Translations under genes and position numbers: made by a program | The notes under the pieces: model-generated | Seen by the model: only the letters and a program-made list of their open reading frames with translations | Databases searched by the model: none | What the model was told of the DNA's origin: nothing | From: Pelagicoccus sp. SDUM812003 | GTDB lineage: Bacteria > Verrucomicrobiota > Verrucomicrobiia > Opitutales > Opitutaceae | Assembly (NCBI RefSeq): GCF_031127815.1 | Contig: NZ_JARXHY010000003.1 | Location: 1 to 64,000, forward strand | DNA: 64,000 bases | Reading direction: 5' to 3' | Shown here: in pieces, positions 7,532 to 16,358 of the stretch | Position numbering within the stretch: position 1 is the first letter of the stretch | Layout: the number at the start of each line of letters is the position of its first letter

Positions 7532-8213
7532 TCCGAGACGAATGAACAAGGCGCCAATCGTGGCTGTGCGCACTGTATCCAAAAGTTTCGACGATGGCAC
7601 GATTCAGGTACTCTCCAACGTTACCTTGGATATTTATCCCGGCGAGATCGTGGCGCTTTGGGGGGCTTCGGGGTCGGGAAAAACGACATTGCTGCACCTG
7701 ATGGGCGGTTTGGATGCGGCGGATTGCGGAACGATCGAGCTCGATGGACTCAATCCAGCGAGCGAGGAGGATCGCCTTCGCCTGAGGCGCGAGAAGGTTG
7801 GATTCGTTTTTCAACTACATAATCTGATCCCGGATCTTTCCATGCAGGAAAACTGCATGATCACTGCGGTGGCGACGAAGGGAGACGGCAAGGCGTACAG
7901 TCGACGTTTCAAGCAATTGAGCGAGCTGCTTGGCATTGATCACCGAAAGGATCGACGGATTCAGGAGCTATCCGGTGGCGAGCGCCAGCGGGTGGCGATT
8001 TGTCGCGCTCTGATGCATTCTCCCCGCGTGATTCTGGCCGACGAGCCAACGGGTTCGCTGGACGAGCAAACGGGGGAAGCGGTCTTCGATATCCTGAAGG
8101 AAACTGCTCGGCAGGAAGGCGTCACAGTGGTGATGGCGACGCACGAGCGGCGTTTTGCGGAGGCTTGTGATCGAATCGTGCAAGTACGGGGAGGCGTCGC
8201 CAAAGCGCTGTGA
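7524..8213 (+). CDS. ABC transporter ATP-binding protein, LolD/MacB-like
   Basis: The 229-aa ATPase has Walker A GASGSGKT (residues 47-54), Q-loop VFQLHNLIPDLS, signature LSGGERQR, Walker B VILADEPTGSLD and the switch histidine in MATHERRF. FQxHxLIP and EPTGSLD are characteristic of the LolD/FtsE/MacB subfamily. It starts inside the end of the permease gene (8-base overlap), so the two proteins form one transporter. The stop overlaps the start of the oxidase-like gene. Confidence 0.92.
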   Translation: MNNPRRMNKAPIVAVRTVSKSFDDGTIQVLSNVTLDIYPGEIVALWGASGSGKTTLLHLMGGLDAADCGTIELDGLNPASEEDRLRLRREKVGFVFQLHNLIPDLSMQENCMITAVATKGDGKAYSRRFKQLSELLGIDHRKDRRIQELSGGERQRVAICRALMHSPRVILADEPTGSLDEQTGEAVFDILKETARQEGVTVVMATHERRFAEACDRIVQVRGGVAKAL

Positions 8214-9520
8214 CGGGATTGAACAGCAGTCAAATGGCGTTGATGCAACGACTGATCGCCAGAGTTAGTATTGCTTGGCTATTGTTGGCCAATGTGATCG
8301 GTTTGTGGCTGGCTAGCTTGTTGCTTTGGCCGCGGCTGGGCGATGGCGTCGCTCCGTTTACCTATGGGCGTTGGATGCCGCTGCACATGGATTGGCAGCT
8401 GTACGGCTGGTGTTCTCTGCCGCTGCTAGGCATCCTTGCTGTTTGGTATTGGAATCATAATGACAAGGCTCTCGAGCGAGCCCGCTTAGCATTCGCTCTT
8501 TGGTCGGCAGCGTTGCTGGTGGGTGGCATATACTGGTTGCTGGGCGAGGCCGTGGGGAAGCCGTTTCTGAATTGGGCCGGCGCTTCGAGATGGTTTTTCG
8601 CCGGTACGCTGGTGGCGATCTGGCTTCTGCTATGTCGCGGATGGTGGGAAGGAAGCAAACGGACGTTCCGATCGAAAGGGGAAAGGCTCGGGATCTGGAT
8701 TCGCGGAATCGTGGCCGCAGCGTTGGGGGTGGTCCCGTTCGTATTGTATTTCGTTTCGGATACGCGAGTCTACCCGCCGGTCGACCCAGATAGCGGTGGG
8801 GCGACAGGTCATTCCTTGCTCGCCTCGACCTTGGGGATTGTCGCGCTGATGGGTGGATTGCCGCGTTTCGGTCTTGGACTTGGGATCGCTGCGGAATCGG
8901 AAAAATCGGCGATTCTTCGGGAGCGGGTATACTGGATGTTTTACGGGGTTTCGATTGTGGTGTATTTGCTGATACAGCACGGAGACGCTTCTAATCGGCA
9001 CTTCGATCAGATCGCTGGCCTCGGTTCATTGCTCGTGTGGCCATTGCTTCTCTTGTGGTATTGGCGGGTATTTCAGTGGAGTCCTAGCTCCCGTTGGTGG
9101 AGAGTGGCGTTCTTTTTCTGGTGGGCCATGCTGGCTCTCGATGGATGGGTGAGCTTTCTCCCAGGGGTTCTGGAGTTTGTTAAGTTCACCAATGCCATGG
9201 TGGCTCATGCCCATCTGGCAATGGCAGGAATGGTGACCGGCCTCAATATGATCATCCTGCTGGAGCTAGGATCGGATGACGTTTCGCGGGCCAGCCTTTC
9301 GCGACCGCTTTGGTGTGTAGTGTGGAATTTCGCGTTGCTCGCATTTGTAGTGGTATTGACCCTACAGGGGGTGCGGGAGGGGCAGCAGCCGGGGCGCCTC
9401 TTCTACTTCGACGAAGCGACAGAGATCATATACGGAGTCCGATGGGCTTCCGGTGCTTTGATGGTGCTGTGCAGTTTGGTCTGGCTGGGCGGGCTGGTAA
9501 AAAGGAGGGACGTGAGATGA
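8210..9520 (+). CDS. heme-copper oxidase subunit I-like membrane protein
   Basis: The 436-aa protein has about 12 predicted membrane helices. Its pattern resembles CcoN-type subunit I: H59 in PLHMDWQLYGW (low-spin heme ligand position), H201 in TGHSLLASTLG (compare YGHNAVGF with a CuB ligand), H257 and H264 in IQHGDASNRHF, and an HAH pair at 333-335 in NAMVAHAHLAMAG matching the HxH that binds both hemes. The usual paired CuB histidines are not evident because H257 is followed by Gly. The FixO/FixP-like cytochrome three genes downstream supports the call. It starts with GTG overlapping the ATPase stop. ATG codons at 8234 and 8243 are alternatives. Confidence 0.65.
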   Translation: MTGLNSSQMALMQRLIARVSIAWLLLANVIGLWLASLLLWPRLGDGVAPFTYGRWMPLHMDWQLYGWCSLPLLGILAVWYWNHNDKALERARLAFALWSAALLVGGIYWLLGEAVGKPFLNWAGASRWFFAGTLVAIWLLLCRGWWEGSKRTFRSKGERLGIWIRGIVAAALGVVPFVLYFVSDTRVYPPVDPDSGGATGHSLLASTLGIVALMGGLPRFGLGLGIAAESEKSAILRERVYWMFYGVSIVVYLLIQHGDASNRHFDQIAGLGSLLVWPLLLLWYWRVFQWSPSSRWWRVAFFFWWAMLALDGWVSFLPGVLEFVKFTNAMVAHAHLAMAGMVTGLNMIILLELGSDDVSRASLSRPLWCVVWNFALLAFVVVLTLQGVREGQQPGRLFYFDEATEIIYGVRWASGALMVLCSLVWLGGLVKRRDVR

Positions 9521-9921
9521 AGCGTATTCGTGATTGGGTATGTCTTGGCGCAGGGTTGATGGATGCGGGCACAGGCGTGATGCTGGTCGTGGCGCCGCTT
9601 TTCACTTACCGATTGATGGGCCTAAGTATCGAAGGCGTTGATTCAGCGTTCACGCGCTTTATAGGCGCGTTCGTTTTTTCGGTGGGCGGACTGTACCTCT
9701 TTGCTTTTCGGGAGGCGGTTGCGGGCCGTCGCCAGAGTTGGAATGCGCTTTGGCTCGCTACCGCCTGGATACGCCTATGGGTGGGAGTGGTCACCTTAGG
9801 GCTTATCTCAGCTGGAGGGCTCGAGTTCGCTTGGATCTCGGTGCCAGTGTCTGATTTGGCCTTGGCAGTGTATCAGTGGTCGAGTCGCGAGCGAAAGGAT
9901 TGGGGAAACGATGTCTACTAG
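9517..9921 (+). CDS. small membrane protein of the oxidase-like operon
   Basis: This 134-aa protein has four predicted membrane helices and no charged domain. I do not recognise its family with confidence; the DoxX-like size and layout (GAGLMDAGTGVMLVVAP, then RFIGAFVFSVGGLYLF) are only suggestive. The start ATG overlaps the preceding stop (ATGA) and has an upstream AGGAGG-like site. Being wedged between the oxidase-like subunit and the MFS-like protein, it may be an accessory subunit or assembly factor. Confidence 0.7.
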   Translation: MKRIRDWVCLGAGLMDAGTGVMLVVAPLFTYRLMGLSIEGVDSAFTRFIGAFVFSVGGLYLFAFREAVAGRRQSWNALWLATAWIRLWVGVVTLGLISAGGLEFAWISVPVSDLALAVYQWSSRERKDWGNDVY

Positions 9922-11071
9922 TCAGAATTGGAGTCGACGCGACGCCTGCATATCCGCAGCAGTGATCGCGTGCGCGTTCATTTATTTCCTTTTGTTCGCG
10001 CAGTTTGCCTTGCTGCATCGTATCGAAACGTTGGATGCGGAAAAGCGTTGGCTGCAACCGGTGATGATCTGCATGGGGCTGGGAGGCGTTTCAGGGAGCT
10101 TGTTGGCCTGGCGCCGTTTTCGGGTCTCCAATTCGGATCAGCAGCTCTTTTTCGGTTTCTTAGGGAGTGGCGTCATGGCGGTCCTCTCGACGCTCTGTTT
10201 TAGTCTTCCCTGTTTTCTCGGCGTCGGCTTTGGAGTAGGCCTCGCTCTTGGCTTTCTCACTGTCACAATTGTGCCCATTTTGCGACTACGCGTCGAACCG
10301 AAGAGATTGGGACGTTGTTGCGCGGCGGGAGTGGGGATTGCTTATGCGGTTTGTAATCTGCCATTTCTCTTCAAGGCAGCTCCGGATTTTCAATGCATGG
10401 TAGCTGCGATGGTTGTGGGTGTGGGCGCTTGCCTGCCGTTTGCATTTTCCGGTCCGGCCAAGAAGGCGAGAATGAGCGGCGATGCGGGGATGGAAGGGGA
10501 GCAGAACCTGGCGAAGGGAGCAGGAGTCTGGGGTGTCATTGTGATCTTCGCTCTGCTCGTGTGGCTGGATTCTGCGGCGTTTTACGTTATCCAAGAAACG
10601 GATACGCTGCGAGGCGTCACTTGGGGGGAATTCGAGCAACTTTGGATCTTGGCAGCTGGTCACTTGCTGGGAGCGGGTATCGCAGGATGCTTGATTGAAA
10701 ACGAGAAACTGCTTTGGGTGTTGGGCTCGGCCTTGTCGTTGCTCGTTCTTGGTTCGTTTGGGATTGTCCATGGAGAAGGGCTCTGGTCGATGATTTCCGT
10801 CAGCGGATACGTGCTCGGAGTATCGTTCTATTCCACGGCTTTGGTCGCATTCGGAGCGTTGAGCGGTGAAGCGAACGGGGCCTGGCCGGTAGCGAAACGC
10901 GCCGGCATGCTCTTCGCTCTGGCAGGCTGGGTGGCCTCTGGGATGGGGATTGGCATGGCGCGCGATCTGAGCACCATCCCCGTCGGGTTTTTGGCGGCAG
11001 CGGTAGTGGTCGGCCTCGCGTCGCTTTACGGCTTGAAGCGTCTTCGGGTCTCGGGAGGTGTTTGGGGATGA
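9911..11071 (+). CDS. MFS-like 12-helix membrane protein
   Basis: The 386-aa protein has two blocks of about six helices separated by a polar loop near residues 178-200, which is the major facilitator layout. No substrate-specific motif is clear. Copper importers of the CcoA type are MFS proteins needed for cbb3 oxidase assembly and use MxxxM pairs; one MVAAM occurs in about helix 6 here. Together with the neighbouring oxidase-like genes this makes metal or cofactor supply a reasonable guess. It overlaps both neighbours by a few bases. Confidence 0.6.
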   Translation: MSTSQNWSRRDACISAAVIACAFIYFLLFAQFALLHRIETLDAEKRWLQPVMICMGLGGVSGSLLAWRRFRVSNSDQQLFFGFLGSGVMAVLSTLCFSLPCFLGVGFGVGLALGFLTVTIVPILRLRVEPKRLGRCCAAGVGIAYAVCNLPFLFKAAPDFQCMVAAMVVGVGACLPFAFSGPAKKARMSGDAGMEGEQNLAKGAGVWGVIVIFALLVWLDSAAFYVIQETDTLRGVTWGEFEQLWILAAGHLLGAGIAGCLIENEKLLWVLGSALSLLVLGSFGIVHGEGLWSMISVSGYVLGVSFYSTALVAFGALSGEANGAWPVAKRAGMLFALAGWVASGMGIGMARDLSTIPVGFLAAAVVVGLASLYGLKRLRVSGGVWG

Positions 11072-11850
11072 AGCTTGTGGTGACATTTGCCGCATTGGCG
11101 CTGATGTCGGTTTTCGCGGCCCGCAAAACCAGCGCTCCCGTAGGGAGTCTGGAATTGGGCAAGCGCGTTTACGTCGCCGAAGGCTGTATCCACTGTCACT
11201 CCCAGTACTCGCGGCCAATCGATTTGGATGCTGATCTGTATGGTCCCGCAGCGGTCTTGCCGCTGCAGGAAGGACAATCGGTATTGATCGGAAATCGTCG
11301 GCAGGGACCGGATTTGAGCAGCGTCGGTTTACGGCGTTCCCGCGAATGGAATCGCTTGCACTTGATTAAACCAGCGGCGGTGACTCCTGGAAGCCGCATG
11401 CCCAGCTATGGCTATCTTTTCGAGGGGGAGGAAACGAAGGGGGAAGCGCTGTTGGACTACCTGCAGTCGCTAAAAGGGGCGAATGAACAAGCTTGGCTGC
11501 GGCATCGAGAGAATTGGACGCCCGCCAACACCACCGGATCGGGAAGTCTCGAACGCGGAAGGCGATTGTTCGCTGAATACTGCGCCCAGTGTCACGGTTC
11601 CCAAGGCGATGGGACTGGCGATATCAGTTCCAACTTTCGTCCCTCTCCGGCCGACTTGCGAGGCGATGGCTATCGGTTCGCGCCGAAGAGTCTGCAGCCC
11701 GAGCTGCGCAGGCTACGACTCCAGCGTATCGTGAAGTATGGAATTTTGGGTACGTCGATGCCGGGTCATGAGTATTTGACTGACCAGCAGGTTGTGGATT
11801 TGGTAGAGCTCTTAACGGATTGGTCCGAGACCGATCCCCGCAGCAGATGA
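11068..11850 (+). CDS. di-heme cytochrome c, FixO/CcoO-like plus FixP/CcoP-like domains
   Basis: The 260-aa protein has an N-terminal hydrophobic signal or anchor (residues 1-18). The first heme domain has CIHCH (40-44) followed by SQYSRP, RQGPDLSSVG, then PGSRMPSYGYL with the axial Met at about 111. These are hallmarks of the CcoO/FixO subunit of cbb3 oxidases. A second domain has CAQCH (172-176) and GTSMPGHEYL (Met 231), like CcoP. The two are normally separate proteins. It sits in the periplasm and probably donates electrons to the oxidase-like subunit encoded three genes earlier. Confidence 0.88.
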   Translation: MKLVVTFAALALMSVFAARKTSAPVGSLELGKRVYVAEGCIHCHSQYSRPIDLDADLYGPAAVLPLQEGQSVLIGNRRQGPDLSSVGLRRSREWNRLHLIKPAAVTPGSRMPSYGYLFEGEETKGEALLDYLQSLKGANEQAWLRHRENWTPANTTGSGSLERGRRLFAEYCAQCHGSQGDGTGDISSNFRPSPADLRGDGYRFAPKSLQPELRRLRLQRIVKYGILGTSMPGHEYLTDQQVVDLVELLTDWSETDPRSR

Positions 11851-12512
11851 GGATATTGATAGTCGAGGACGAGTCTCGAGTCGCACGTTTCATCGAAAAA
11901 GGTTTTCGAGAGAACGCGTATGCCACCTCATGGGCTCGGAGTTGCGCCGAAGCGAGCGACCTGCTGAGCGAGGGTGAGTACGATCTGATCGTCTTGGATT
12001 TGGGCCTGCCTGACGGCGATGGGCTGACTCTTCTTAAGGAGTGGCGCGACTGCGGTTTCGAGGAACCGGTGGTTATCTTGAGCGCTCGGGATTCTGTGGC
12101 GGATCGGGTGAGCGGTTTGAATCTTGGCGCAGACGACTATCTGCCCAAACCCTTTTCTTTCGACGAGCTGTTGGCTCGGGCCCGTTCGTTGATGCGGCGT
12201 CAAGGAAAGGTCCGACAGACGATCTTGAGGTATCGCAACGTGACGCTCGACCTATTGGCCCGTACCGCTCGCGTGGATGAGAAGGTGATGGAGTTGACCA
12301 ATCGCGAGTTCGCCTTGTTGGAGCTGCTGATGCAAAACCAAGGCCGTGTGCTGACGCGCACCACAATCGGGGAACGCATTTGGGAAGCGCAGTATGAGAT
12401 GCAGACCAACTTGATCGATGTATACATAAGAAAACTACGTCAGCACCTCGGCGACGAAGGCGATCCTCCGTTGATAAAGACGGTGCGAGGCGTCGGGTAC
12501 ATGATGCCATGA
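11847..12512 (+). CDS. response regulator, OmpR/CusR-like
   Basis: The 221-aa regulator has a receiver domain (residues 1-115) with acidic pocket EDE (7-9), phospho-acceptor D51 in VLDLGLPDGDG and the conserved Lys in LPKPFSFDELLAR. A winged-helix OmpR-type DNA-binding domain follows (about 125-221), ending IKTVRGVGYMMP. The nearest functional relatives by pattern are copper-responsive CusR-type regulators, but the metal specificity is an inference. It overlaps the cytochrome and the kinase genes by 4 bases each. Confidence 0.9.
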   Translation: MRILIVEDESRVARFIEKGFRENAYATSWARSCAEASDLLSEGEYDLIVLDLGLPDGDGLTLLKEWRDCGFEEPVVILSARDSVADRVSGLNLGADDYLPKPFSFDELLARARSLMRRQGKVRQTILRYRNVTLDLLARTARVDEKVMELTNREFALLELLMQNQGRVLTRTTIGERIWEAQYEMQTNLIDVYIRKLRQHLGDEGDPPLIKTVRGVGYMMP

Positions 12513-13870
12513 ACTCGATTTCGTTTCGGCTCACGATTTGGTACGCTCTTGCGGCAACGATCACCGCGGCGTTGTTCCTCTGGGTGGGACGGTTCGCGTT
12601 GGAATCCAGCTACATCGCGGGAATCGACGATCTGAACGACAAAGAGCTGGAGGAAATCGCTCCGCGTATCGAAGCGAATTCCGGTTCGGACGAGGAAGTG
12701 GTGGCATCGGTATTGGAGCATACTGAGATCGATGCGTCTTTGTTTTTCTTTCAGATCGGAAGAAACGATCGCTCGGCGTTCTTCACCAGCAGCAACATGG
12801 CTCGTCACACGTTTCCCGAAGCGGTCCATGGTCAGCCGCGAGTCACCATCGAGGACGAGCACTTAGGGAGGCTTAGGGTCGCTGAGTATAAGGTGAGTGG
12901 ATACGATCTGCACATCGCGTCTTCTTTGCAAGGTTGGGACACGCTCAATGCCGGTCTGGTAAGATTGGCCTCGGTGATCCTGGTGGGCGTCTTCGTCGGT
13001 AGCTTGGCGATAGGGTATCTGCTCAGTCGCCTGGCTCTCAACCCGATCGCCAATATTCAAAAGACGGCCAGTCGAATCGGCGCGGAGAATCTGAGCGAGC
13101 GTATCGCGGTACCGAATACGAAAGATGAGATCGCCCGTTTGACGGTGTTTCTCAACGAGATGTTCGAGCGCTTGGAAGCCGCGGTATTGCAGGCGCAGCA
13201 GTTCGCTGCCGACGCGTCGCATGAGTTGAAGACGCCTCTCTCGCTGGTTCGCTTGCGAACGGAGGAGCTCTTGAGCCGAACGGGCGACGGCTGGCCGGAG
13301 GCCCGGAGCGAGCTGGAAGGGCAGCTGGAGGACATTGAGCGGCTCACGCGTGTGATCGACGACCTGCTGCTTGTTTCCAAAGCGGAAGCGGGGGTGTTGA
13401 AAATGAATGCGCTCGAACGAGCGAGCAAAGAGTTTCTGGAGGACTTCGCGGAGGACGCTCGGGCGCTCTGCGAAGATGAAGGTGTGCGCTTCGAGCTTAG
13501 TTTGCGGGCGACCCCGCTGGTTAGTTTCGACGATGTCTGGATGAGGCACACGCTTTTCAACTTGTTGTCCAACGCTTTGAAGGTGACGCCCCGAGGGGGC
13601 GAGATCGCCCTTGTTTCCGACGTGAACTCGCACGCTTGGACGCTCGAATTGCGAGATAGCGGGCCGGGATTGCCCGCGAGCAAGCTCATCCGTATATTCG
13701 ATCGCTTCTACAGCGAGGGATTTGATGAAGAGCGTAATCGGGGGACGGGGTTGGGCTTGGCTTTGTGTCGCTCGATCGTGGATTTGCACAAGGGCCGCAT
13801 CTCGGCGCGAAATCGCAGCGAGGCAAGCGGCTTGATCCTGCGGATCGAGATTCCGCTGAAGGGAGCGTGA
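12509..13870 (+). CDS. sensor histidine kinase, CusS-like
   Basis: The 453-aa kinase has two membrane helices (about 10-30 and 153-175) flanking a roughly 120-residue periplasmic sensor. A HAMP domain follows (about 176-228), then the dimerisation box ASHELKTPLSLVR with phospho-acceptor H238, and an HATPase domain with NALKVTPRGGEIAL, DSGPGLP and GTGLGLALCRSI. Layout and length match heavy-metal sensor kinases of the CusS type. It pairs with the overlapping response regulator. Confidence 0.9.
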   Translation: MNSISFRLTIWYALAATITAALFLWVGRFALESSYIAGIDDLNDKELEEIAPRIEANSGSDEEVVASVLEHTEIDASLFFFQIGRNDRSAFFTSSNMARHTFPEAVHGQPRVTIEDEHLGRLRVAEYKVSGYDLHIASSLQGWDTLNAGLVRLASVILVGVFVGSLAIGYLLSRLALNPIANIQKTASRIGAENLSERIAVPNTKDEIARLTVFLNEMFERLEAAVLQAQQFAADASHELKTPLSLVRLRTEELLSRTGDGWPEARSELEGQLEDIERLTRVIDDLLLVSKAEAGVLKMNALERASKEFLEDFAEDARALCEDEGVRFELSLRATPLVSFDDVWMRHTLFNLLSNALKVTPRGGEIALVSDVNSHAWTLELRDSGPGLPASKLIRIFDRFYSEGFDEERNRGTGLGLALCRSIVDLHKGRISARNRSEASGLILRIEIPLKGA

Positions 13871-14692
13871 ATGGAGGCGGGCGACAGGTGGAAAATACAC
13901 TCTGGATTGAAGCTCGCCGAGGAAACAGGTAACGCGTATCCAGAACGTTGCGACGTAGAAGGATCGAGCGAGCTGCCGCAGATCGTCTGGTTGGGGCATG
14001 GTTGCTTCTTTATACGATGGGGAACGGCGCGATTGGTGATCGACCCTGTATTCAGCAAATGGATAGGGACAACGCGACGCCTAGTGCCAAGTCCCGATTG
14101 CATGCAGCTGAAACCAGTGGATCTTGTTCTGTTGTCCCACGGTCACATGGACCATTTGAACAGTGCAAGCGTGGCCGCTCTTGAGCCGAAGGGGATCGTC
14201 CTGCCTCGAAAGACGGAGCGTTTCCTCGCGAGGGCCCTTCGGCCCCTGACGACCGGGTTGAGCCTCGGCGAGCGTTTCCAATGCGAGGACATTGAGATCG
14301 AAATCGTCCCTGCCGCGCACGGCGGCTGGCGTTATCCTTGGCAGCGAGGGTATTTCGCGTGTGGATACATTCTTAGAAAAGATGGCAAGGCTTGCTACCT
14401 GGCTGGCGACACCGCTAATGGGCCGCACTTTGCGGAGATTGGGAAGAGGGATTGCATCGACGTGGCGGTCCTACCGATCGGAGCCTATGCGCCGCGTTGG
14501 TTCTTGAAGACGCGGCACATAAATCCGGAGGAAGCGTGTCGAGCGGCCTTGCAGCTCGGCGCGAAGCGGGTGATTCCCGGACACTTCGGCAGCTACCGTC
14601 TGAGTCTGGAGCCCATGGACGAGCCGATGCGGCGGTTCTTAGCGGAAGCGAAGCGGCTGGAGATCGACTGGAGATTGCCATACGCCCTTTAG
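13871..14692 (+). CDS. metallo-beta-lactamase-fold hydrolase, NAPE-PLD/UlaG-like
   Basis: The 273-aa cytoplasmic enzyme has GHGCFFIRWGTARLVIDPVFS near the start and the metal motif SHGHMDHLN (HxHxDH). Further metal ligands are in AAHGGW, in AGDTANG and in PGHFGSY. This order matches the L-ascorbate-lactonase/NAPE-phospholipase D-like group that hydrolyses ester or phosphodiester bonds. Substrate is unknown. Its ATG follows the kinase stop with no gap, so it is the last gene of the operon. Confidence 0.82.
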   Translation: MEAGDRWKIHSGLKLAEETGNAYPERCDVEGSSELPQIVWLGHGCFFIRWGTARLVIDPVFSKWIGTTRRLVPSPDCMQLKPVDLVLLSHGHMDHLNSASVAALEPKGIVLPRKTERFLARALRPLTTGLSLGERFQCEDIEIEIVPAAHGGWRYPWQRGYFACGYILRKDGKACYLAGDTANGPHFAEIGKRDCIDVAVLPIGAYAPRWFLKTRHINPEEACRAALQLGAKRVIPGHFGSYRLSLEPMDEPMRRFLAEAKRLEIDWRLPYAL

Positions 14693-14720
14693 CCGTTGCG
14701 CGATGCATTGCCGGAGAGGT

Positions 14721-16265
14721 TCAACGCGGGCTGATCGATGAGTACGGTCGGTTGAGTTTGCGGGCGGTCTTTTTGGCCTTGGCAGCGGTTTTGCGCAGCA
14801 TGTCGTAGGGGAAGTAAGTCATGCGCCGCAGACCAGCCACGTTGGAGAGCGTGACGAAGGTTTGTCGCATGGACGAGATGACCTCCTCGCGCACCTGTTT
14901 CTCCTCAACGCTGCCGACTTCCTCCACCAGCGACAGGCGATGCAAGGAGTAGAAGCCGGCCAGGATGGCGGCGATGAAGACGAAATCCAGGCCTCGCAGG
15001 ATGAGAGCTGGAATCTCCAGAGGTTCCAGACCCTGTGCCAAATCGCTTTGCCAAAAGAGGCGAATGCTGAGCTCCTTTTGGTCGAAGTAGTGACCGACGA
15101 GTCCGCCCACGATGGGGCCGATGGTGGCGGCGATGCCGCTGAAGAAGGCGTTGGTGGCAAGGTAAGCGGTCGCCTCCTTTCTCGGAGCCAGCTTGAGAGC
15201 GATGTTGGCGACGCAAAGGGTGAAGCCCGCGGTGGCGATGCCGCCGATCAAATGGATGAGCACCAGAATCGGCACGCTCAGGGAGTAGCGCTCCGGCATG
15301 GTGGTCAGCGGATAGAGCAGGATCATCAGCAGAAAGAGCGGGCTGGCCACCTGCAGAACGGATTTGTTGCTGAACTTGTCGGCGGTGTTTCCCCAGATGC
15401 GGAAGAAGAGAACGTTGGTGATCTGGCTGAGCACCGAGAGCAGGATCACCGTCGAGAGGCCGATCCCGATGCGGTTGAGCATATAGACCGCGAAGAAGGC
15501 GCCCGCCATGACGATGGTGAAGTTCCACGATGCGGTGAAGGCCAGCAAGCGGCGAAAGTTGCGGTCTCGCAGGGGTTTGATCAGCATGGCGAACAGCGAG
15601 ACCTTTTCGGCCGGCTGGGGCACGGGCTCGGGAATTTTGTTTAGAGCCCGCACGCCGAAGAGCCCGATGAGGGCGGAAACGGAAAACAAAGCGGCGTATG
15701 GCAGGACCGGGTCGTCGATGCGCTCACGGGCCGCGTCCATGCCGAAAGCGGCTAGAATGGTGGCGGCGGCGACGAAGCCGGTGGCCAGAGCCATGCGTTT
15801 GCCCATGAATGAGCCGAAGCGATTCTCGGGGATGAAGTCGCGTATCCAGGAATTGAATCCGCACCCGCTGATGCCCGATAGGGCGAAGTAGACGCAGAAG
15901 AAAAGCAGGAAGGCCTTGAGGGCGAGCGTTTCCGGAAGCAGCCAGGCGCAGAGGGCGGCGGCGATGAGAAACAGGCGCCCGATCGCCGCGAAGACCACGG
16001 TCACGATCTTGCGGTTTTTGAGGCGCTCGACGATGAAGATGCCAGGAATCTGCATGATCTGGCTCAGGGGGCCGACCGCTGCCAGGAAGCCGATGACCAG
16101 ATTCGAGGCGCCCAGCTGGATGGCGAGGGCGACCAGAAAGGCTCCTCCGGTGAGCAGGATCATGAGCTGGCCGCAGACCCCATCCACCATGAGCTGCTTG
16201 AGTCCGCTTTCGGTTTCGTCCGAGCTGATGTTTGGGCGTTGTTTGAAAGATTCCCACATGCCCAC
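14721..16265 (-). CDS. MFS transporter
   Basis: This 514-aa protein has about 12 membrane helices arranged in two halves and a positively charged C-terminus. SLSQIMQIP-like spacing in GPLSQIMQIPGIFIVERLKNRK is the typical loop 2-3 of the major facilitator family. Substrate cannot be read. A second in-frame ATG at 16259 is equally likely as start. It is transcribed in the same direction as the upstream serine hydrolase gene with a 93-bp gap. Confidence 0.8.
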   Translation of the reverse strand: MGMWESFKQRPNISSDETESGLKQLMVDGVCGQLMILLTGGAFLVALAIQLGASNLVIGFLAAVGPLSQIMQIPGIFIVERLKNRKIVTVVFAAIGRLFLIAAALCAWLLPETLALKAFLLFFCVYFALSGISGCGFNSWIRDFIPENRFGSFMGKRMALATGFVAAATILAAFGMDAARERIDDPVLPYAALFSVSALIGLFGVRALNKIPEPVPQPAEKVSLFAMLIKPLRDRNFRRLLAFTASWNFTIVMAGAFFAVYMLNRIGIGLSTVILLSVLSQITNVLFFRIWGNTADKFSNKSVLQVASPLFLLMILLYPLTTMPERYSLSVPILVLIHLIGGIATAGFTLCVANIALKLAPRKEATAYLATNAFFSGIAATIGPIVGGLVGHYFDQKELSIRLFWQSDLAQGLEPLEIPALILRGLDFVFIAAILAGFYSLHRLSLVEEVGSVEEKQVREEVISSMRQTFVTLSNVAGLRRMTYFPYDMLRKTAAKAKKTARKLNRPYSSISPR

Positions 16266-16358
16266 CGTTCAAGCAAGGAACGCGCCCGGGTTTCGGACCC
16301 TCGATGGGAAGGCCTTTCGACAGGGAAGATCGCCGGTCCGAAGCGCCCGGCTGGTGCG

